DNA of 64,000 nt from Mikania micrantha (Eukaryota; Streptophyta; Magnoliopsida; Asterales; Asteraceae), in contig CM018690.1 of assembly GCA_009363875.1 (NCBI GenBank), forward strand, positions 17,749,692-17,813,691, written 5' to 3'. This document shows positions 57,020 through 64,000 of this stretch, piece by piece; position 1 is the first letter of the stretch, and each line of letters begins with the position of its first letter. Below the pieces are notes generated by a model. That model was given only the letters and a program-made list of their open reading frames with translations, was not told the DNA's origin and made no database searches. A program made the translations under genes and the position numbers.

Positions 57020-58099
57020 TGTAACATCAGTGCCGGAAACGTCACCGGAACAGTGATCGTAAACAGTACGTGAACAGTAATCAGGTACAAATCTTATGTA
57101 ATTTAGTGTATTTCATATTCATATCGAGTTTCAGTATCATTTCATGTTATCAAAACAGTGAGTTCATAATCATTCGAGAGAAATCAGTTCAGAACAATGA
57201 TTCTTGAGTCAGATAATTATCTGGCAACACAGAATCATCATGTGATTTATCTGTTAGGATTTTATTATGTATAAACGTATGCGAACCTTTACTGAACAAA
57301 ACAACACGGATGTCGTTATGTGAATGCTAAACCGACAGGTTATTCGTATAGGTGACGATCTGTACGAATAAATCTGAAAGTTTAACGTTCTGAATGATAT
57401 TCAATAATTAGAAAACAATATTGAAAAGTGTAGTTATCGTCGTGTTTGATCGGGTGACGATTCGAACAAATACGCGCGATGACTGCGCGATTCGATTTAA
57501 ACGTAATTAAATATTTTTGAAAATTTAAATAATTAAAAGATATTTAGTTAATTTATTAGGAATCACAATCTAAAATAATTTTATGATTTCTACTTTAAAA
57601 CCGAGTCGTTTCGTAACGAATATGACGCGAAAACGACGATTTTACGTGAAACCGAGCAAAACCGAGCGAGATCGAACAACCGGGTAGATGAAAGCTTAGA
57701 TGAGGCTTTAATTTCTCCATCATCATCCTCACCAACCCATCCTCTCTCCTCATTTCCGCCACTCTCTCTCCCTAGTTTCTCTCTCTAAAATTCAAAACCC
57801 TAACTCTCTTATTTCTTCACCATTTTAAGCCATTTTGGTGTCTAAACGACCACCACAACTTGTAGATCATAGAAGTACAACCCATCTAAGAGTTTATCCA
57901 GCAGATTCGAGGTAATAATCGATTTTATGTGCGATTTTAGGGTTTTCCAACCCTAGGTTCGAACCCACTTCTTGGCCGGTTATATGCCATAAAACCTTAG
58001 GGAAATCCCTCACTAAACTCTTAGAATGTGTTAGGAACAAGTATTGGGTCATGATTTAACCATATAGCTCGAAAATGGGGGATGGGGTTGTTGCAGGTC

Positions 58100-58470
58100 G
58101 TCGGCCGAATGACTCCCAAGCAGAGGGTCGAATGACCCAGGTGAATCCTTCATTCGGCGAATGGATAGGGAGAACCAGCCTCCTCATTCGGCGAATGGCT
58201 AGTTGCGAAGCAACCCTCATTCGGCCAATGGGCAACCATCTAATCAAGCCTCTTTCGGTCAAGCTCATTCGACCACATACCCATTCGAACAACCACATTC
58301 GGCAGACCTCATTCGACCATCACCTCTATTCGGGCTCAAGACTCATTCGACCAAGCATTCATTCGACACCCTCATTCGATCGGCCATGTTATTCGACCCA
58401 ACCCCATTCGCCTAAGCCCTATTCGGTCGGCCTAAATTCTTTCGGTCGACTCACATTCGGCAAGTGTTTC
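58100..58470. repeat. CATTCG motif array in LTR C
   Basis: About 15 copies of (C/T)ATTCG, usually followed by GCC or ACC, occur in 370 bases. Two are the palindrome CATTCGGCGAATG (about 58150 and 58178). The intervening sequence is not conserved, so short-motif amplification is more likely than unit duplication. Overlapping open frames are not convincing genes. Confidence 0.75.
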
Positions 58471-59890
58471 GGATAAGGGTGGGTTAGAGTTATATGGTCA
58501 CAAACATACAATGGGGAGTTGCATGGGGATTTCATGGGGACGTGCATGGGATCTGCACACGTGTGTGTGTGTGTGCATGGTGATAACCTTAGGTTTTCAT
58601 GCAAACAACTTTGTGTTAAACGTGGAGGTTACTTATTAAATGTCATTAGAGTTAACAAGGAAACTAGTGGGGTTTATCAATAACAAGAGTTCTTAAACAT
58701 TATCATTAGGTGGACATGGAATTAAACATTTATGAATTATGGGGATCCAAAATGATAATCTAAGGTGATGGGTATTGATTTAGTTCTTAACCTCTAACTT
58801 TAGAAAAAGCTATAAAAACATATAATTAACTAGACGGTTCAATCGAACTACATAGGTCAAGATGTTCAAGAATCTTGATCAATGACCATTTGGAAAACCC
58901 AAAGGCTATTGAATGGGCCCGAAGTTGGCCCATTGGGCTAAATCAAGGCCCAACATGTAAAAGTTCAAATTCTTTAAATCATATATGTTTTAATAAAAGA
59001 AATTATTGGGTAAACTTTTTCAAACTAAAATAAAGGATTTTTATAATTAAATGATCATATTAAAATGGGTTAATTTAAAATAATGACTAAATACTTACAA
59101 CTAATAAAGTGGGATATGGATCCATCATGGGTAACAAGTTAGTTAGATAGAAAGAATTTTAGAAACACATTAGTAATCTAGGACACGTAGTTGCACACTG
59201 AGACCAAACCCTAGACCTAGCGTATGTTATAAATACTTATCGTATTCAAAACTCTTAAAACAACTCAGGTGCTAAAGATACATAGGCAACAATCAAAGAG
59301 CGCGCATTTTGTGATAGATCATTTACAAAGCAACACAGGTGAGTTCATTGCCCCTTTTCTAACATTTTTGTTTTTAAACGCGGGGCTGAGAAGCATGCGT
59401 AAACTGTTTTTATTTAAACTATTTATCTAAATGCTTTTATTTATTATATGTTGTTACATATATATGTTTATGGATACTCCTAGATTCCTGTCTAGGAAAT
59501 TATTAAACAGATCAAGTTATCAAATAAATTTAAGTACTCTCATGAGTAATACCTTAAATTTAAACACTAAATCAACCCTTAGTCCATCAAGCTCAAAATT
59601 CAAGAATCTAAATTCAAAGTGAAATCAAATGAACAAAATCAATAGATCATATTCCAAGGAATCATAACTCAGTGTGTGATCTGAGATTCAAGAATCATAA
59701 TCAAATCAATTACCATTGTAAATCATGGAAATTCCAAAGATCAATATCAAGAGACTCAAGGAATCAGAAATCATAAATGTGTGTGAATCATTGTAATAAT
59801 GAAATCATTATAATCTAATGAAATCATTAATACTCAAGTCAAGGTGGATGTCAGTTGTATATGGAATCAAGACCACGTGTAACACACATA

Positions 59891-60113
59891 TAAAGTCCCT
59901 TCAGGTATAGAAGACTCTTGTAGTCAGGCTATACGGGCAACAACGTGAACAATCATTGAAATCAATATCAAAGTCTAAGAGAATCAAGAGATCAAGAATC
60001 AAAGGATATCCTTAAAGTCCCCGCATGTACAAAAGACCTTTGGGTCAAGCTGTAAGGGCAAAACATTAAAGTCCCCGCATGTACAGAAGACCTTTGGGTC
60101 AGGCTGTATGGGC
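59891..60113 (+). other. Three-copy structured repeat in LTR C with covarying stems
   Basis: Copies at about 59891-59938, 60013-60060 and 60067-60113 have the form AAAGTCCC, outer arm, GAC(C/T), loop, (G/A)GTC, outer arm, GGGC. Inner stems are GACT/AGTC, GACC/GGTC, GACC/GGTC. Outer arms are GTATAG/CTATAC, TACA/TGTA, TACAG/CTGTA. A further hairpin CCAGGTATACTC / GAGTTATGCCTGG follows at about 60135. Confidence 0.7.
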
Positions 60114-61017
60114 ATCATTAAAATCCCGTCACGCCCAGGTATACTCCTTGTGAGTTATGCCTGGTATGGGTCACGTGTGAGAGGTTACAACTTGGACAAC
60201 CACCAATAACTAAGTCTAATTGATTGAGTAAAAACCATACCCAATCATCATGTCTTAGTTGTATTTAAATGTTTTATTTAATTATTTGATTAAATAGTTG
60301 ACAATTTACTAATATCACTGATTTTGGGAAATCATGTATCTATGTTCAAAATCAAGAGAGTCAAAGGTAAATCAAGTTTTGGGAAATCATAATCTAAATC
60401 AGAGGTGTGTTAAGTAAAAATGCTTAATTATCATTAACATCAATGTCCTATGCGGATTAGTATGTGATGGGATGGCGTCTGGGCGGGGTTGTAGCCTTGA
60501 CCCAGGGGTATGCCCTATATATAAGCATACCGATCTGGATGATACAGGTGATGTTAATGAGGTTAGGGTATTTACCGGAAGAGGTTTTCAAATCATTTTC
60601 ATTTATTAACTATATGAACTCACCAACCATGTGTTGACTTGATTTTTGGCATGACTTTTCAGGTGACGAACAGGTCAACTAAGGAGTTATTCCTTTTGGA
60701 CTAGGACTTCAGATAGAAGGCTTAGCATTTTGGACCTGCATACTTTTGAAGACATCATTATACAAATTTATTTTGTATATCTTGTGTAAATACAAGATAG
60801 AAATTTATGATGTTGATGGTAGATTTACATTGTTAAATTATAAACAATATGATGTAATTTAACTTTGTAATTCTATTATATTTAGCATTTCTCATTTATA
60901 TCATGTGCAATGTAAACAATCTGATCATCACGATTATCACTCATGATATCGCGCCCCGGGAACCTTCCGCCCGCCGGGACAACCGATCCTATCCCGCCGG
61001 CTCGGGGTGTGACAGAT

Positions 61018-61029
61018 TGGTATCAGAGC
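61018..61029 (+). other. Primer binding site of element C
   Basis: TGGTATCAGAGC, exact iMet-type primer site 3 bases after the LTR. Confidence 0.95.
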
Positions 61030-61188
61030 CATGGTTATAGAGAAATATAGGTCATTTATTTAAACGGTTTGGCCTTGACTATAACCTAGGGACCCTGCAT
61101 GTAGAGAACTTAAGATTTAAGAATTATAGCATTGTGTCTTCTGCATTCGATCATTGCACTAACCAATATTCGTTTGGTTATGATCAGA

Positions 61189-64000
61189 ATGACGCCGCGA
61201 AGACAACCTCCTCTGTTGCCATCATCATAAGACCAAGCTCCACACTCCTCAACGCCATCACCAAACGACTCACCACCACCACCTCCTCCACCGCCTCCAC
61301 CTCCTCCCCCACTGATCACACAGGCATCAGGTTCAGGCACGACTCCCATACTGGATCCTACCACCATCGCTTTGATGACTCTACTGAGCAGCCAGATGAC
61401 CAATCAGATGAAAGAGGCGATACCGGAGATGTTCAACCTTCTCCGTAATGAGATCAACAACACTGGCAATTCATCAGGAGAAGCCAGTGGGAATACTGGT
61501 GGTACCTCACACTACTCCTACAAGTCATTCGTAGGATGTAAACCGCCTAGTTTTAGCGGATCTGAAGGAGCCGTTGGATTAATCCAATGGATTGAAAAGA
61601 TTGAGGCTACTCTGGACCTCTGCAGCTGTCCAGAGCACCATAAAGTCCGCTACTCTGCTGGAACATTCAACAAGCGGGCTCTGACCTGGTGGAATGGTCA
61701 GATCAACGCCCGAGGAAGAGAAGAAGCTATGGCAATGCCATGGGAGGACTTCAAGGCGTTACTGAGAACAGAATTCTGCCCCAAGAATGAGCTACAGAAG
61801 TTGGAAATTGAGTTATCCAACCATGTGATGAAAGGGGCTGATCACATGGGGTACACTACTCGTTATCACGAGTTGGTTGCTTTGGTGCCAGACATGGTAC
61901 CAACTCTAGAAAAGAGGATCGACAGGTATGTAGGTGGACTTCCCGCCTGTATTCAGGGTATGGTTGTTTCAGCCAACCCTACCACTGTCGAGTCAGCAGT
62001 GAGACTGTCTGGGAAACTCACTGATCTGATGGTTGCATCAAGAGTTTTGAAGAAAGAGGTTGATACTGGTAAGAGAAAGGAAGAGTCTTCAAAGAAGCCA
62101 CAACACCAGCAACACTCAAAGAAGAAACAGAAATTAATCAAGAACTACACTATGGCTACTCCCCTGAATCAAGTAGCAACGGCACAACAAAATGTGCCCA
62201 AGAGGCAGTATACTGGCCCACATCCTTTGTGTACTAAATGCCAGTATCATCATGCTGCAAACAACCAGTGCCGTCAATGCACGGGTTGTGGAAGAAAAGG
62301 GCACTGGGTTCAGCAGTGCAGACTGACACCAAATCCAGCAGTTAACAATGCTGCTCTAGCACTTCCTCCACCAGCTAATCAGAACAATGGTGGATGCTTC
62401 AACTGTGGCGAACAAGGCCACTTTGCAAAGAACTGCCCGAAGAAGGCACAACAAGCAGTTCAAGCTCCTCGTGGAAGAGCTTTTGTTATTGGAGCACCAG
62501 CTGCACGCCAGGACCCAAATGTGGTCACTGGTACGTTTCTCTTACATGACTTTTATGCATCTGTTCTATTTGACACTGGTGCGGATCAGAGTTTTATCTC
62601 TACCGATTTTGCATGCCAACTAAATTCTATAGAGGAACAGTTAGACTCCCCTTATATTATAGAAGTAGCTAACGGAAAACAGATCACAGTTAGTACAGTA
62701 TATAGGAATTGCCCGTTGACACTTAATGGTCATACATTCGCCATTGACTTGATACCGATGGAGTTGGGTAGTTTCGACATCATTGTTGGAATGGATTGGC
62801 TTTCCTTTAACCGAGTGGAAGTCATCTGTTCTGAGAAGCTGCTTCGAGTTCCATTACCAGAGGATCGTGTGTTGGAAGTTAGAGGGGATCAGGCAAAACG
62901 AAGTGTTAAAATCATTTCACGCATAAAGGCGCGTAGGTGTTTACAGAAGCAATGTGTAGCTTTCCTTGCTCATGTAGTGAAAAAGGAGAAAGCCCAGAAA
63001 GAGATTCAAGACGTACCAATAGTGAAAGAGTATCCAGAAGTATTTCCTGAAGACCTACCTGGTTTGCCACCAGCGCGACCAGTAGAGTTTCGAATTGACC
63101 TAGTTCCTGGAGCAACTCCTATTGCTAAATCTCCTTACCGGTTAGCACCTTCGGAGATGCAGGAATTGTCGAATCAGTTGCAGGAGCTATTGGATAAAGG
63201 CTTCATCAGACCGAGCTACTCGCCTTGGGGAGCTCCGGTCCTGTTTGTGAAGAAGAAAGACGGATCGTTCAGAATGTGCATAGATTACAGGGAGCTGAAC
63301 AAACTAACCATCAAGAATCGGTATCCATTGCCGAGGATTGATGATTTGTTTGACCAACTGCAAGGAGCCCAGTATTTCTCAAAGATAGATCTACGGTCCG
63401 GGTATCATCAGCTTAGAGTTCAAGATGAAGACATACCGAAGACGGCTTTCCGAACCAGATACGGGCATTACGAATTCCTAGTGATGCCTTTCGGATTGAC
63501 GAATGCACCAGCGGTTTTCATGGATCTCATGAACCGAGTGTGCAAGCCATATTTAGATCAGTTTGTCATTGTCTTCATTGATGACATACTGATTTATTCC
63601 AAAAGCAAAGCAGAACACGAGCAACATCTCAGAAAGATCTTGGAACTGTTGACAGAACAGAAGCTCTATGCCAAGTTCTCTAAATGTGAATTTTGGTTAA
63701 GGGAAGTTCAGTTTCTTGGTCACGTAGTCAACAGTGAGGGAATACACGTAGATCCCGCCAAGATTGAAGCAATAAAGAACTGGGACACTCCGAAGACACC
63801 AACGGAGATTCGGTCTTTTCTGGGATTGGCAGGCTATTATAGGAGATTCATCTCGAATTTTTCTAAGATAGCTTTGCCTCTCACTAAGTTAACCCAGAAG
63901 AGTGAACCGTTCGTCTGGGAACAGAAACAAGAAGATGCTTTCCAGACATTGAAACAGAAATTGTGTGATGCTCCAATCCTATCTCTCCCAGAAGGTTGTG
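61189..64000 (+). CDS. Gag-pol polyprotein of element C (partial, early nonsense codon)
   Basis: The frame starts at ATG 61189 (an in-frame ATG also lies at 61180). It meets a TAA at 61228-61230 after 13 codons, then stays open to the window end. Gag may instead start at ATG 61375 (MTLLSSQMTNQMKEAI), which would skip the nonsense codon and a Pro-rich N-terminal stretch. Seen: gag with TWWNGQI; a CCHC-like CTGCGRKGHWVQQC and the CCHC knuckle CFNCGEQGHFAKNC (about 62280-62435); aspartic protease FDTGADQSF (62569); GMDWL; RT with YRELNKLT and FIDDILIYSK (about 63573); and the beginning of the RT/RNase H connection with LGLAGYYRRFI. The protein is clearly of the chromovirus type, with different gag and protease sequences from A and B. 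Integrase and chromodomain are outside the window. Confidence 0.9.

Larger units (their letters stand above)
57020..61014 (+). repeat. 5' LTR of element C, about 3995 bp
   Basis: TGTAACATCA to GGTGTGACA, followed 3 bases later by the primer site. Contains a motif array (58100-58470), a splice-donor consensus CAG/GTGAGTT at 59339, structured repeats (59891-60113), and an acceptor TTTTCAG/GT at 60662. The start is placed by the TG end and the abrupt end of the MULE reading frame. The 3' copy is outside the window. Confidence 0.8.
57020..64000 (+). mobile_element. Element C: Ty3/gypsy chromovirus-like LTR retrotransposon, 5' part
   Basis: 5' LTR, primer site, and gag-pol through RT and into RNase H are in the window; the rest runs off the right edge. 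It starts TGTAACATCA directly after TGTGG (57015-57019), which should recur beyond its 3' LTR. Gag and RT are related to, but clearly distinct from, elements A and B. Confidence 0.9.

Noticed and set aside
58075..58476. 133-aa plus-strand frame in LTR C
   Set aside because: Open only because of the CATTCG array; overlapping frames on both strands are equally open and no domain is visible.
61110..61403. Glycine-rich minus-strand frame
   Set aside because: Antisense of the Pro-rich N-terminus of element C gag.

Overview
The window is plant nuclear DNA, repeat-rich and gene-poor. The evidence is plant-type LTR retrotransposons with a tRNA-iMet primer site, intron-bearing PR-10 (Bet v 1-like) genes, tRNA-derived SINEs, Helitron ends, CACTA, hAT and Mutator MITEs, and a FAR1/MULE-type gene. 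A dicot, most likely of the Asteraceae, is my guess from the PR-10 proteins and the retroelement families; this was read by eye and not searched.

Layout. 1-1.36 kb: the 3' end of a decayed chromovirus, followed by a minus-strand promoter-like segment. 1.36-2.05 kb: an orphan copy of the sequence that normally follows the PR-10 genes. 2.5-10.2 kb: Helitron debris, two solo LTRs with 5-bp target duplications, and three long-palindrome MITEs in TA microsatellites. 10186-19761: a complete Ty3/gypsy Tekay-like element (A). 20.7-21.5 kb: PR-10 gene 1. 22.8-23.9 kb: a 1.1-kb foldback. 24.7-33.4 kb: a graveyard of hAT, SINE, copia, Helitron and HSP70 fragments. 33969-43396: a second, younger Tekay-like element of the same family (B). 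44.2-44.9 kb: PR-10 gene 2. 45.5-50.0 kb: a Mutator MITE, a CACTA end with a 71-bp array, and a hAT MITE. 50.8-53.6 kb: an Athila-like ORF pseudogene (minus strand) bounded by GC-rich palindromes. 54.0-57.0 kb: a broken minus-strand MULE transposase gene with a FAR1-type domain and an OTU protease domain. 57020 to the end: a third chromovirus (C) with a 4-kb LTR, inserted into the 5' end of the MULE gene and running off the window.

The only genes that look intact and host-functional are the two PR-10 paralogues. Each has two exons, encodes 157 aa, and shares a conserved promoter block with the other. They belong to a locally duplicated array that retrotransposons have expanded and broken up. 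Elements A and B have uninterrupted 1521-aa gag-pol frames, but each carries a lesion at a key integrase residue.

The most unusual signal is in the LTRs. A and B carry an ordered series of short inverted repeats, most of them stems closed on YNCG-type tetraloops. Element C carries a 3-copy repeat whose stems covary. In all three elements these structures lie between a consensus splice donor (CAG/GTGAGT) and a conserved CAG/GT acceptor-like site. Separate GC-rich palindrome or motif arrays sit elsewhere in the same LTRs, in the foldback, and at both ends of the Athila-like module.
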